Shown here: positions 47,149 through 58,512 of the stretch, in pieces
How positions within the stretch are numbered: the stretch's first letter is position 1
Layout of the letters: the number at the start of each line of letters is the position of its first letter
Source: Tardiphaga sp. P9-11
GTDB lineage: Bacteria > Pseudomonadota > Alphaproteobacteria > Rhizobiales > Xanthobacteraceae
Direction of reading: 5' to 3'
Length of the DNA: 64,000 nt
Assembly: GCF_008329525.1 (NCBI RefSeq)
Contig: NZ_NPKQ01000001.1
Location: 806,001-870,000 of the forward strand
Notes under the pieces: generated by a model
Database searches by the model: none
The model's input: the letters and a program-made list of their open reading frames with translations, nothing else
What the model was told of the DNA's origin: nothing
Translations under genes and position numbers: made by a program

Positions 47149-48795
47149 TTATTCGGCTGCGACCGCGATCTGACCCAATCTGTCGAAGACAACGTCGCCA
47201 CCGAGAATGGTGAGGTCGCAGCGCGTGTCTTTCTCGACTTCCTCGGGCGCGCAGGTGAAGACGTCGTGGCTGAGCACGGCGATATCCGCGAGCTGGCCCG
47301 GAATGAGGCGGCCCATGCGATCTTCGGCGAATTGCGTATAGGCGCCGAAGTAAGTGTAGGCGTGGATGGCCTCTTCCATCGACAGCTTCTGCCCTTCGCC
47401 CAGCACCGTATGGCGATTCGACTTGCGCGTCGTCATCGTGAACAGGTTCTTGAACGGGTCGGTGGTGGACACCGGCGCGTCGGAGCTTGCTGCCGGACGC
47501 AGACCGGCGTCGAACCACTTGCGCATGGGATAGGCGACGTCGGTGCGGGCCTGGCCGAGATTGGTGATGTAGAGTTCGCCGAACTCATACATAAAGACCG
47601 GCTGCGGTACCGGATCGATGCCTGAGGCTGCCATGCGTGTGATCTGGCTATCGCTCAGGAAGCCGCAATGTTCGATGCGATGGCGACGGCCGAGGATCGG
47701 ATTGTCCGCCGTGCTGGTCTTCTCGATACCTGACAGCACCTGCTCGATGGCGGCATCGCCGATGGCGTGGATCGCGAGCTGGTAGCCGAGGCCATGATAA
47801 TGCGCGAGATAGTCGTGCATTTCCTTGTCGGTGTAGCAGAAGATGCCGCGGTTGTCGGGATCGCCAACGAGATAGGGCTCTGACATCGCGGCGGTGAGGC
47901 CGCCGGCGCTGCCGTCGCCGAACACTTTCATCGCGCCGTAGCGCAGCATGCCGACCTCGCGGCCGAAGCGATAGCCGGCAGCATGTGCCTGATCGCCGAT
48001 GCCATCGGTGTTGCCGTAGATGCAGACCCATGTGCGCAGCGGCAGCGAGCCGTCCCTGGCCATGTCTTCATAGGCCTCGATCTCAGCCATACCCGCGGTC
48101 ATGCCGACCGCGGCGTCCATCACGCTGGTGAAGCCTTGCGAGAGCATGAAGCGGCCGGCGCTATCGATCGCGTCTCGCAAGCGCTCGGCGCTTGGTTTCG
48201 GCGCGGCATCGACGATCAGGCGCAAAGCCCGTTCGGCCAGCAGGCCTGTCAGCTTGTTGTCGCGGCGTTCGATCATGCCGCCGTCGGGCTGCGGCGTGTT
48301 ATGGCCGATGCCGGCTGCACGCATCGCCTGTGTATTGATGACGGCGACATGGCCGCAGGTCCGCTTGAGATAGACCGGATTGTTCGGCGCGACCTGGTCG
48401 AGCTCTTCCGCGGTGGGATGACGCTTTTCCGCGAGCTCGTAATGGTCATAGCCGCGGCCATTGATCCATTCGCCGGGCTTGGCGGTCTTGGCCTTCTCGG
48501 CGACGCGGCGCAGGATCTCGCCGATGCTGTTGGCGCCGGTCTCCGGCCGCAGATTGATCTCAGTCATGGTCAGGCCGAGCGGCAGCAGATGCATATGCGC
48601 ATCGTTCAGGCCCGGGATGGCGGTGCGACCGGCGAGTTCGATGATGCGCGTATCCGGTCCTGCAAGCTCGGCGATCTTTTCGGCAGAACCGGTCGCCAGC
48701 ACGCGTCCCGATGCGATCGCGATGGCTTCGACAAAGCCCTCGTTGAGACCACAGAACACGCGTCCTCCGGTCAGGATGAGGCTTGGCTTTTCCAT
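47149..48795 (-). CDS. Amidohydrolase family protein, YtcJ-like
   Basis: A 548-residue amidohydrolase of the long YtcJ-like group. Features include GGRVFCGLNEG at the N-terminus, LNDAHMHLLP (HxH), RTCGHVAV, HAIGDAAIE and SDAPVSTTDPF near the end. ATG 48795 follows an AAAGGT ribosome site. It lies 82 bases upstream of the other amidohydrolase on the same strand and may share its transcript. Its substrate is unknown; formamide- or imide-like bonds are typical of the group. Confidence 0.88.
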   Translation of the reverse strand: MEKPSLILTGGRVFCGLNEGFVEAIAIASGRVLATGSAEKIAELAGPDTRIIELAGRTAIPGLNDAHMHLLPLGLTMTEINLRPETGANSIGEILRRVAEKAKTAKPGEWINGRGYDHYELAEKRHPTAEELDQVAPNNPVYLKRTCGHVAVINTQAMRAAGIGHNTPQPDGGMIERRDNKLTGLLAERALRLIVDAAPKPSAERLRDAIDSAGRFMLSQGFTSVMDAAVGMTAGMAEIEAYEDMARDGSLPLRTWVCIYGNTDGIGDQAHAAGYRFGREVGMLRYGAMKVFGDGSAGGLTAAMSEPYLVGDPDNRGIFCYTDKEMHDYLAHYHGLGYQLAIHAIGDAAIEQVLSGIEKTSTADNPILGRRHRIEHCGFLSDSQITRMAASGIDPVPQPVFMYEFGELYITNLGQARTDVAYPMRKWFDAGLRPAASSDAPVSTTDPFKNLFTMTTRKSNRHTVLGEGQKLSMEEAIHAYTYFGAYTQFAEDRMGRLIPGQLADIAVLSHDVFTCAPEEVEKDTRCDLTILGGDVVFDRLGQIAVAAE

Positions 48796-49040
48796 CTTAA
48801 GTCTACCTTTTATTCGCGGGATCCATTGCCGCGACGGGTACGCCAAAAATATTGAGCGGAGCAAGATCGCAGATTGTGCAGTGTGAGCCTGCAGACGGAG
48901 CAACGTGCCGTATATCGCGCTTTATGTTCGAATTTTTCTCGCAGGACAGGAATTAGACACCTGCCATGCGCGTCACGCAGCGGCATTTGCGTGATGCGCG
49001 CGTCGGTGTAGGATTCGGCAGGATGCCTGGAGCCGGTGTG

Positions 49041-49433
49041 ATGACGACCAATACTCAAGCTGCAACGCGTGCGACGGTCGAAATCCCGAGCATCCCCTGT
49101 GACGCCGAGGGTCCGGTGTTTCGCGAGCCGTGGGAGGCCCAGGCCTTTGCCATGGCTGTGACACTGCATGAGCGCGGCGTGTTCACCTGGACGGAATGGG
49201 CTGCGGCGCTGGCGGCGGAGATCAAGCGCGCCCAGGCTGCTGGCGATGCCGACACCGGCGAGACCTATTACCGGCACTGGCTGGCGACGCTGGAAAACCT
49301 GATCGCCGAGAAGGGTGTGACGACGGCGGATGCGCTGCATCGCTACCGCGATGCCTGGGATCACGCCGCCGATCGCACACCGCATGGCCAGCCGATCGAA
49401 CTGACCCCGTCGGATTTTGCGCATCAAGTCTAG
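49041..49433 (+). CDS. Nitrile hydratase accessory protein
   Basis: A 130-residue protein of the nitrile hydratase activator / beta-subunit N-terminal fold: GPVFREPWEAQAFAMAVTL and FTWTEWAAALAAEI are characteristic, followed by TGETYYRHWLATLENL. Such proteins insert metal into, or activate, nitrile hydratase. No alpha or beta hydratase gene is adjacent, so it is orphan in this window. The ATG at 49041 has GGAG upstream; 48966 and 49023 are alternatives. Confidence 0.85.
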   Translation: MTTNTQAATRATVEIPSIPCDAEGPVFREPWEAQAFAMAVTLHERGVFTWTEWAAALAAEIKRAQAAGDADTGETYYRHWLATLENLIAEKGVTTADALHRYRDAWDHAADRTPHGQPIELTPSDFAHQV

Positions 49434-49444
49434 CGGTCGCGCGA

Positions 49445-50665
49445 TTACGCCAGCGCCGTCACCACCGCATTGAAGAAATCATTGTCCAGAATCGGCGCGT
49501 TCAGCGTCGTCGGCTTCGAGCGTGCGCTCAGGACCACACAGATCACGCGCTGCTTCGGGTTGATGTACAGCATCTGGCCGAAAATGCCGCGCGCGACGAA
49601 GGCGCCGTCATCGAGCGTGCCGTCGGGCGCTGGCACGATCCACCACATATAGCCGTAATCGACGCGCTGGCCGTTGATCTGCCGAGCCGCGCCGGCCTCG
49701 CGCACCCAGCCTTCCGGCAGCACGCGTTCACCGTCAATCACGCCGTCGTTGAGAATGAACCGGCCGAACCTGGTATAGTCACGCAGGGTGGCAAACATGC
49801 CGCTGCCAGCGACCTCTAACCCGCCCGGTGCTTCCAGCCACCACGCGCCGTCCTGCTCCATGCCGAGCTTCGACCAGATTTTCTCGGACAGGTAATCGCT
49901 CAGCCATTTGCCGGTGGCGGCCTTCACCAGTGCGCCGACCACATGGGTATCGCCGGTCGAATAGGTCCATTGCGTGCCGGGCGCCGCGGCGCGCGGGCGC
50001 TCAGCCATGTAGCGCATGACGGCGCCGGGCTCTTGCCCGACCTGCAATGCGAGCATCTTGCGGCGCTCGGAATTCGCATCGGTCTGGTCGTCACTCCAGC
50101 GCAGACCCGACGTCATCTGCATCAGCGTCTTCACGCTGACGCCCTCGAAGGCGGTGCCGGAAAATTCCGGAAGATACCTGGTCAGCAGATCGTCGACGCT
50201 CTTGATGTAGCCGTCCTGGATGGCGGCGCCCACCAGCGTGCTGCTGAAGGACTTCGCCATCGACATCGACAGCCAGCGCGTACCGGCATCGATGCCGAGG
50301 TCGTAATGTTCAAGCAGCACCTCGTCGTCCTTCATCACCAGAAGTCCGGCGACGCGGTTGCGCGAGACATAGTCGTAGATGTCGAAGGTGCCGGCGGTGG
50401 AGATGATCGGAAAGTCTGGCAGCGCGCGCTTGCCGTAAGTCAGCGGCCGCACCGGTGCGCCCGCCTTGATGATGCGCGTCGCGAAATTCATCTCGGGCGT
50501 GACGAAGGTTCGCAGATGATCGATGGGCATCGATCGGCCGGCATAGGAGTTGATGATCGCGTCGGTTGCAGTCTGGTGGCTCGTCGCGGAAGCCTGACGA
50601 ATGGTGCTGTTGGCTTCGCCTGCACCCGGCGTCACATCTGTTACAGTCAACGGTCTGTCCTGCAT
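49445..50665 (-). CDS. Serine hydrolase, beta-lactamase/NylB-like
   Basis: A 406-residue class C beta-lactamase-fold hydrolase. The nucleophile motif is SMAK (S135-K138) in WLSMSMAKSF; the tyrosine motif is likely YSTGD near 240; conserved LMQMTSGLRW and GMEQDGAWWLE follow. The wording of these motifs is close to 6-aminohexanoate-dimer hydrolase (NylB) and to esterases of the same group. No signal peptide is evident. ATG 50665 is used; the frame is open to 50779. It may hydrolyse amide oligomers or esters. Confidence 0.85.
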   Translation of the reverse strand: MQDRPLTVTDVTPGAGEANSTIRQASATSHQTATDAIINSYAGRSMPIDHLRTFVTPEMNFATRIIKAGAPVRPLTYGKRALPDFPIISTAGTFDIYDYVSRNRVAGLLVMKDDEVLLEHYDLGIDAGTRWLSMSMAKSFSSTLVGAAIQDGYIKSVDDLLTRYLPEFSGTAFEGVSVKTLMQMTSGLRWSDDQTDANSERRKMLALQVGQEPGAVMRYMAERPRAAAPGTQWTYSTGDTHVVGALVKAATGKWLSDYLSEKIWSKLGMEQDGAWWLEAPGGLEVAGSGMFATLRDYTRFGRFILNDGVIDGERVLPEGWVREAGAARQINGQRVDYGYMWWIVPAPDGTLDDGAFVARGIFGQMLYINPKQRVICVVLSARSKPTTLNAPILDNDFFNAVVTALA

Positions 50666-50851
50666 CTTCGGCGCGTCGATGCGCCCAAGGTTTCGCTCAG
50701 AATTTACTATGGCAGTGCAGAGGGACTGTCGAGGGTGCCAGGGTTGAATCGCGCGGTGCGCCGGGATCACCGGGCGCATGCCGCTGATCCGGGGGGCACC
50801 GGCACATCACGCTGATTGAGGTCAAACCGGTCCGGTGTCCTGATGCGGCAA

Positions 50852-51049
50852 TCAGCGAACCGCCGTCGTGTTCGAGCTGGTGAGCGCGGTCGGTTGGCCG
50901 GCTTTGATGACGCGCGCCGTCTGGGTGCTGTCGCTAGTGCCCGTGCGGGCGGCGATGCCGAAACCAGCGACCGCGATGCCGGCAACCAGGGCGACAACGA
51001 CGATCTTCAGATGCGTGCTGCGGTCTGCGCTGTGGATCGAATGGTTCAT
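50852..51049 (-). CDS. Small single-span membrane protein
   Basis: A 65-residue protein with a strong AGGAGG site eight bases before the ATG. One transmembrane helix (about 15-33, IVVVALVAGIAVAGFGIAA) is followed by a serine/threonine-rich tail. Similar short proteins are frequent in Bradyrhizobium relatives. Function unknown. Confidence 0.65.
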   Translation of the reverse strand: MNHSIHSADRSTHLKIVVVALVAGIAVAGFGIAARTGTSDSTQTARVIKAGQPTALTSSNTTAVR

Positions 51050-51600
51050 GGCGGCCTCCTGCCGTCTACGCGGCTACTTGTTGCATGGAGGTGTAATCCC
51101 GGCCGGTTTCCAGCCGATGGCGTCCGTGTGGAAAATTGTTTCGTGGGTGCAGAGATTTGTTTCGTCGCGTAACCGGCTACTTACGGATGCGGCGTTTTTT
51201 GGCGCCTTTGGCGGCATTTGCGTCACACGTATTCTTCAATGCCGGGGAATGACGAGTGTGGGCAGGCATCGATATGCCGACAAAACACCATATGCGGAAC
51301 GCCGGGTTGATCCCGGTGACTCCGAAAGTCCTGATGCACACTCTTGCGGAGTACCGCATCGGTATCAGGCCCAAGGGGGCATCGGGCACCCGGCGTTCCG
51401 CAAGCCCTCTCACAAGGGGGCGGGAAGGAATGCGCACAACTCGGACGCGCAAGCGCCGCGAGAATGCGAATACATATTTTCACTTCACCGAAATCAAGGG
51501 TCGTCAGCCCAATGGATTTAGGTAAGTACTACTGCTTGTCATTGCGGGGCGCGGACCTAAAACCTCCCCCCGTGAAGATCATGGGCAGACGAGGATCAGA
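51050..51600. other. Intergenic gap carrying an inverted-repeat element
   Basis: No gene is supported; several overlapping open frames are an effect of high GC. The inverted repeat 51294-51401 occupies the middle. The last part, before ATG 51601, carries GAGGATCAG as the ribosome site of the membrane protein gene. Confidence 0.5.
51294..51401. repeat. 108-base inverted-repeat element
   Basis: Perfect 14-base terminal arms (GCGGAACGCCGGGT at 51294-51307 and its reverse complement at 51388-51401) enclose about 80 bases. The compact, GC-rich, palindromic design and intergenic place fit a dispersed REP/BIME-like element, but copy number cannot be seen here. Confidence 0.6.
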
Positions 51601-52104
51601 ATGATCATCAAGCCCAGCACATCATGGCACAGCCGCTCGCCCCTCAGCAGGTTGGCGCACGTCCTCGAACGGATCGGACTCGCTTTGCTCGGGGCTGCCT
51701 GCGGGTTGTTCGTTGCCGAGGCCAGTCGCTTCATCGACCTCATTGGTTCGGGTGAAGCCGTGCTCGCCATGATCATTTACGGGGCTGTCGGCTTCTATCT
51801 GGGGATCGATCTGCCCCAGCTTCCTCCCGATTACCGCACGCGTCGGCCGATATGGCGCGGGCTGGGCAACAGTGCGGATATGGTGGAGCTGCTCACTGCG
51901 GCCGGTACCTTCATAACGTCGGTGACGGCGATCACGTCAGTCTCCAGTATTATTCTCAATGAAGCCATGGGTGCCCGCACGGCTGGCATCATCTGTGTGA
52001 GCTGGGCAATCGGCGCCAGCATGCAGATCGCCGCCGGCATCATCGCGCGAATAACGTTGGGCCGTGCCGTGAAAATGGCGAAGCTCGCGCTCTTCTTCCG
52101 GTGA
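51601..52104 (+). CDS. Multi-span membrane protein of unknown function
   Basis: A 167-residue protein with about four hydrophobic segments (near 25-42, 52-70, 95-118 and 125-150). GAGGATCAG precedes ATG 51601. No family is recognised. The GYD gene follows about 35 bases later. Confidence 0.6.
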   Translation: MIIKPSTSWHSRSPLSRLAHVLERIGLALLGAACGLFVAEASRFIDLIGSGEAVLAMIIYGAVGFYLGIDLPQLPPDYRTRRPIWRGLGNSADMVELLTAAGTFITSVTAITSVSSIILNEAMGARTAGIICVSWAIGASMQIAAGIIARITLGRAVKMAKLALFFR

Positions 52105-52139
52105 AAGGTCAGGACAATCTCGACTGACGGAGGTTGAAC

Positions 52140-52472
52140 ATGCCGCTCTATATGTATCAGGCTGCCTACACGCCGGAATCATGGGCCGCGCAAATGAAGA
52201 ATCCGCAAAACCGCGTTGAATCCGTTGGACGGCAGACGACGGAGGTCGTAGGAGGACAATTGATCGGTGGCTGGTATTGCCTGGGCGAATATGACGTGAT
52301 GTTGATCGCCGATGTGCCGGATATCGAGAGCATGGCGGCCATCGCCGTCGCGATTGCGGCCGGTGGTGCAATCAAGTCCAGCCATACGACCGCATTGATG
52401 ACCGGGGCGGAACTTGTGGCCGCCCTGAAGAAGTCGGAGTCCGTCATCAAGGGTTACAAGCCCGCCCGATAG
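52140..52472 (+). CDS. GYD domain protein
   Basis: A 110-residue alpha/beta protein of the GYD family: MPLYMYQAAYTPESWAAQM, then GGWYCLGEYDVMLIADVPD containing the name-giving GEYD motif. GGAGG lies six bases before ATG 52140; TTG 52134 is an alternative. The family has a ferredoxin-like dimeric fold and no firm function. Confidence 0.82.
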   Translation: MPLYMYQAAYTPESWAAQMKNPQNRVESVGRQTTEVVGGQLIGGWYCLGEYDVMLIADVPDIESMAAIAVAIAAGGAIKSSHTTALMTGAELVAALKKSESVIKGYKPAR

Positions 52473-52556
52473 AAATCGATGGCTTCGATCACCCGCATTC
52501 GGGTCGGTTGGCCTTTCGTGGCCGGAGAAGTCTGTGCTCTGAGCTCAGAACCGTCC

Positions 52557-54434
<1,878 letters not shown>

Positions 54435-54493
54435 CTCTGCACGTCTAACCCTGATTCGGCTGTCGTGCATCCCGGCGTGCGGACAGGAACCTG

Positions 54494-56107
54494 CTAGATT
54501 TTCTCGATGCTCCCATAGGCTGCAACGTCGCAGGTTGCGGGCAGGGCGCCACCGAGGTCGGGAAATAGCTTGCCGATTGCCGTGACATTGGCCGACCGCC
54601 GCCTGACGTCGACGGCATGGTCGCTGCCTGAACTGGCGTCGAGAATGCGCTGGATCATGGCTTTCTCGATATCCTCGACAGATTGCGAGCGTGCGAGTGA
54701 CTGGGCGTAGCGCGCAAGTTTGAGGGCCGCTGTCGACCCTTTCTGGTTGGCAACGTCCATCACATAGAGCTGGGCGAACGAGCTTTTCGCGAAGACGCCA
54801 CCGCGGGATCGCAGCACGGCCATGCAGCCCGTGCTGGTGTTGAGGAACTTGCGATACAGTCCGGCATATTCTGCCCGGCCCTGCGACGATCGCAGATCCT
54901 TGGTCAGTTCGTCCGAGACACGATAGAAATCGCCCCAGGTCGCTATCGAATAGACCCGTCCCCAGGTCTCAAGGGGACGCACGGTCTTGCCGCCGGCGGG
55001 GCGGTCACGGATCGCGCTCAGCGTTCCCGCATCATGTCTGGCGAGGACGCGTGTCAACGACGTCCGGAACGGCCCCAGATCGTCGCCATCGTTGGAGCCG
55101 ATGTCGATCTGATGTGCGCCATAGCTGGGAGCGCTGTTCCACAGCACAGCGTCAACCAGTTCAAAGGGCGACGCGTAGATGAACTTGTTATCCGGCACCG
55201 CAGCGTCGGCCACGCTGATTTCGTTGAGCATGATCGCGCGGTGTAGCGCCTTCTGCCCAAGCGTCAGATCGTGGAATGTCGTCAGAAAGCCGCGGATATC
55301 CTCGCGGCGGTCAGCGACGGGGAGTGCGCCAAGCCGATGCTGCCGCAGCGCCGTCAGGAGCGATTTCTCGGCGGCGACAATCTTCTTGTTGCGACAGGTA
55401 GCGCCGCGACCGCACGTGATCGCGCCGGCGCGTTGCAGCGCGATCGCGCCTTCATCGCGCTTGCGACCGTAGCGATCGATCCGCCGTCGTGGAAGCAGCG
55501 CAAAATACTTGCCGCTCTGCGGCGACGTCACGTCTCCATTCTTGTCAACCTTCAGGATTTCTTCGCTCGCATTGCGGGTCATGTCCACGCGCATCGTTAC
55601 GAGCGTCGCGTCACCGCTGACTTCCGATTTGACGACGCAGGCGGTGCGGACCTTCACCTTATTGCAACGCCATTCGCCATCGATTTTGTCCGTTGTCAGG
55701 ATCGGATAGAAATTGGCGGAGCTGCCGTTGGGGAGGCCGATGCGCACGATGCCTGCGCCCAGCGTATCGACCAGCTCGGTCCTCAATCCGCAGCCCTGGG
55801 TGAGTGTCGGCGCATAGGTCGTCGTCGCCGGCGGCGGATCGGGGGTCTCAATGTCGGCTTCGGCGATGCGGGTCGTCGCCCGCACATAGGCGGCCTCCTG
55901 CTCCCAATCGCATTTCGGGCCTTTCGCCGCTACGGCAGGCGACGTGAGACTGGTCACTAATGTGAGCAAGCCAAGTCCGAGCAAGCCGGATACAAGTAGG
56001 CTTGGTCCACGGGCGCCGGGTCGACCGACACCGGGTTCGACAACGCGAGGTCCGACGACCGGAATCTTGACCATCGATGGGCCGGCATCCTGCAGTATAT
56101 TTTTCAT
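54494..56107 (-). CDS. Exported protein of unknown function
   Basis: A 537-residue protein with an unusually placed membrane/signal segment (about residues 36-60, [25 protein letters not shown]) after a proline- and glycine-rich cytoplasmic tail, so it may be cleaved after AVAA or remain anchored. Cysteines suggest an extracytoplasmic fold. A stretch near 335-360, [19 protein letters not shown] followed by [12 protein letters not shown], is faintly like a lysozyme or transglycosylase core; this is only a hint. AAAGG precedes ATG 56107. It lies with a second exported protein upstream (56218-57366). Confidence 0.75.
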   Translation of the reverse strand: MKNILQDAGPSMVKIPVVGPRVVEPGVGRPGARGPSLLVSGLLGLGLLTLVTSLTSPAVAAKGPKCDWEQEAAYVRATTRIAEADIETPDPPPATTTYAPTLTQGCGLRTELVDTLGAGIVRIGLPNGSSANFYPILTTDKIDGEWRCNKVKVRTACVVKSEVSGDATLVTMRVDMTRNASEEILKVDKNGDVTSPQSGKYFALLPRRRIDRYGRKRDEGAIALQRAGAITCGRGATCRNKKIVAAEKSLLTALRQHRLGALPVADRREDIRGFLTTFHDLTLGQKALHRAIMLNEISVADAAVPDNKFIYASPFELVDAVLWNSAPSYGAHQIDIGSNDGDDLGPFRTSLTRVLARHDAGTLSAIRDRPAGGKTVRPLETWGRVYSIATWGDFYRVSDELTKDLRSSQGRAEYAGLYRKFLNTSTGCMAVLRSRGGVFAKSSFAQLYVMDVANQKGSTAALKLARYAQSLARSQSVEDIEKAMIQRILDASSGSDHAVDVRRRSANVTAIGKLFPDLGGALPATCDVAAYGSIEKI

Positions 56108-56217
56108 GGCAATGCCTTTGTGCGGAAATACCTTGTCGGGGGCTTGAAAAATGAAACGTCTAAAATATCGATCAGCCGATCGAACAAGAGCGGCTGTCCG
56201 GTTGTCGCGCGATCGAT

Positions 56218-57366
56218 CTATCGCGGGGTGCTGGCAGCAACGACCTGTGGAGTGCCGGGCCATGGCACGTTCTGAAATGAGAGAGCGCCATCGAATGGTC
56301 TTCCCCAACCGCGCGTCGCGAGCTGCTTGAACTCTTGCGTATTGAGGCACGTGCGCTTGGCGATTTGTCCGTAAGAATCGGAATTGGCTGCAGCGTGATA
56401 GTAAAGCCCGACGGCAATCGAGATTGTGTCGGAATGTGCCGCCGCCGACAGCGTGTTGCGTAGCGCCGGGCAGAAACGCGCCATGTTCTCCCAGAACGCG
56501 GGATATGCGTTCAGAACATCGCGCACCACGTCATTCCAATCCTTTCCGGCGACTCGGCTGAAGTCTGCGGGAATGGCCCAGTACGGTTGCGATGGCTCGG
56601 ACTTGATCAACGTATCGTAGTAGGATTTCTGGACCGCAAACACCTCTTTTCGTTCCGCAAGATAGCTCGCGCGACCGGTCGAGCGGGCGATCACCGACAC
56701 GACTCCGCGCGGTTTGCGATCACGATCAAGCAGTTTGAGCAATTCATTGGTGGAGTCGGTCAAATCCTTCAGCGGCTTTGTATTTGAAGTGAGAAACGAG
56801 ACCGCGGCGGCAGCGCCCGTGAACACGATCCCGCCGCCTGGAGCCGCGATGCCGCCGACGGCGCCTGCCAGTTTGCCGAACGACGCGAGGACACCCGACG
56901 CATCGAGAAAGCGGAAACCTTCCTTTGTCGAAAAATCGAAACGCGCGGTCGCTTCCTGATTCCGCGGAATATCCTTGACGGTGATCGGTGCACAGTTCTG
57001 GACCCCGCGGTCGCCACTGTTTGCCACCGCAATCAAAGGAATCGTGATGTCGGACAGGTTTGGATAGCTGTTCGGAAAGGTATAGGTCACCGACATGGCG
57101 ACCGCTCTTTCCGTGATTGTCATCTCGTCGACCCAGGCAGTTGCTGCCTCCGTGATGCTGCCGGCGCCGCACAGGTTCTCGATCTTGAGTTCGTAATAGA
57201 CATAGTCGCCTGCTCCCTTCACGGGAACGGGTTTGGGCATTTTTCGGACGGCTGCGAGGATGCGCTCGGTTGGTGAAGATTGCGCACGGGCGGAGTGAAC
57301 GGCCACGCAGGTCGACGTCACGCCCAACAAGGTTGCAAGACAAACGCGTAATGCTGCATGCAGCAT
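56218..57366 (-). CDS. Periplasmic protein of unknown function
   Basis: A 382-residue protein with a signal peptide (about 1-29, ending VHSARAQ). The ribosome site GGGGGATTATC precedes ATG 57366. Mature sequence has a beta-rich N-terminal half and a hydrophobic stretch in the middle (about 165-190, GAVGGIAAPGGGIVFTGAAAAVSF) that could insert into a membrane, then a helical C-terminal half. No family recognised. It is transcribed with the exported gene 110 bases downstream, so the two may act together in the envelope. Confidence 0.75.
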   Translation of the reverse strand: MLHAALRVCLATLLGVTSTCVAVHSARAQSSPTERILAAVRKMPKPVPVKGAGDYVYYELKIENLCGAGSITEAATAWVDEMTITERAVAMSVTYTFPNSYPNLSDITIPLIAVANSGDRGVQNCAPITVKDIPRNQEATARFDFSTKEGFRFLDASGVLASFGKLAGAVGGIAAPGGGIVFTGAAAAVSFLTSNTKPLKDLTDSTNELLKLLDRDRKPRGVVSVIARSTGRASYLAERKEVFAVQKSYYDTLIKSEPSQPYWAIPADFSRVAGKDWNDVVRDVLNAYPAFWENMARFCPALRNTLSAAAHSDTISIAVGLYYHAAANSDSYGQIAKRTCLNTQEFKQLATRGWGRPFDGALSFQNVPWPGTPQVVAASTPR

Positions 57367-57727
57367 GATAATCCCCCGAAAATGAATAATCGAATGTTGG
57401 ACGATAAAACGCAGAAAGGCCCGACGAAGAACCGTGTCGTTATCGATAAAATCCGAGCATCAAACAAAGCCGCATTGGTTGCAATCTAAAATTGTAGCGG
57501 GCGGCAGGTTTTGCGGCGCGGCCGACGGGCGTACCGTGTCGCTATGAGCCGGCTTTGCACAAACAGATCATGATCGTCACCGCCAGTTGCGTTTCGCGGG
57601 CCGTATGGACAGGACATCGCGACGTTTCGCCTTGATCGCGCCGCTTTACCCCTGTCGATGAACCGGTCTAAGACAGGACAGCGCGAGCGCGCCAGCCTTG
57701 CCGCAACCGGGCAAAAAGAAGAGCCGT
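57367..57727. other. Intergenic region between divergent genes
   Basis: No gene, RNA or clear operator is recognised in about 360 bases. It should carry the promoter for the leftward pair of exported proteins and that of the small gene at 57728. Confidence 0.45.
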
Positions 57728-58051
57728 ATGCCATTCATTTTGCGAATCTTTTCATGGCTTCTGAACGGTCGCCGCGGACCCAAGATCCGTTGGCAGGCGG
57801 CCAATGAGAATGCCGCGCGAAAAGTGCGCCGGAAATTCAGGAAGGGTCCGAAAACCGCGATCTTGTCCCATGTCATAGCGCATCGGCCGCCCGTGACGCT
57901 GGTGGGGCGGCTGCCGGCTGTCGAAATCTGGAACCTGTCCGATCCGAAGCGTGTTGCGCTGTTGTATCTGCAGCACGGCCGCAAGCTGCGGCTGCCGGCG
58001 CCGAAGGCGCTGATGGATGACGCCGTGCGCCGAGCCCGTGCCGCCGAATAG
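57728..58051 (+). CDS. Small basic hypothetical protein
   Basis: A 107-residue lysine/arginine-rich protein from the ATG at 57728 (a TTG at 57698 is open). Upstream AAGAAGAG may be a ribosome site. No domain is recognised and coding status is moderate; the amino acid mix and position before the RidA gene make it plausible. Confidence 0.45.
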   Translation: MPFILRIFSWLLNGRRGPKIRWQAANENAARKVRRKFRKGPKTAILSHVIAHRPPVTLVGRLPAVEIWNLSDPKRVALLYLQHGRKLRLPAPKALMDDAVRRARAAE

Positions 58052-58167
58052 TAGAAGTGGTCCACGCGGGCCACTATACGGTCTGGCTTCACGCACTTGA
58101 CGCGCCAGTTCCGAGCGGAGATGGTCGCGGCCGGTTACTCTGTCCCACACTCAAGAAAGACTTCTGC

Positions 58168-58512
58168 ATGATCAAGCGTCTCGGTCCCGGCAAGCGTCTC
58201 AGCCAGGCTTCCATCCATGGCAACACTGTCTATCTCGCCGGTCAGGTACCCGATGAATATTCGGGTGACGTCAAGACGCAGACCAAGCAGGTGCTCGACA
58301 AGATCGACGCGCTGCTCAAGGAAGCCGGCACCGACAAGAACAACATCCTCAGCGCAACCGTCTGGCTGCCTGACATCAACGATCGCGATGCGATGAACAC
58401 GATCTGGGATGCGTGGGTGCCTGCCGTTGGCCCGGCGCGCGCCTGCGTTGAATCCAAGCTTGCCGACCCTGCCATCAAGGTCGAGATCGCCGTCATCGCA
58501 GCGATTCCGTAA
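58168..58512 (+). CDS. RidA family protein
   Basis: A 114-residue member of the RidA/YjgF/YER057c family. HGNTVYLAGQVP near 18-29 and RACVESKLADPAIKVEI near 88-106 are typical; the arginine in PARACVE is the conserved substrate carboxylate ligand. It would hydrolyse reactive enamine/imine intermediates, or act as a related deaminase. The stop is directly followed by the GTG of the BKACE gene, so the two are coupled. ATG 58168 follows an AAGAAAG site. Confidence 0.9.
   Translation: MIKRLGPGKRLSQASIHGNTVYLAGQVPDEYSGDVKTQTKQVLDKIDALLKEAGTDKNNILSATVWLPDINDRDAMNTIWDAWVPAVGPARACVESKLADPAIKVEIAVIAAIP

Noticed and set aside
51250-51600. Overlapping short + strand frames in the gap before the membrane protein gene
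   Set aside because: They overlap the inverted-repeat element in several frames and lack ribosome sites.
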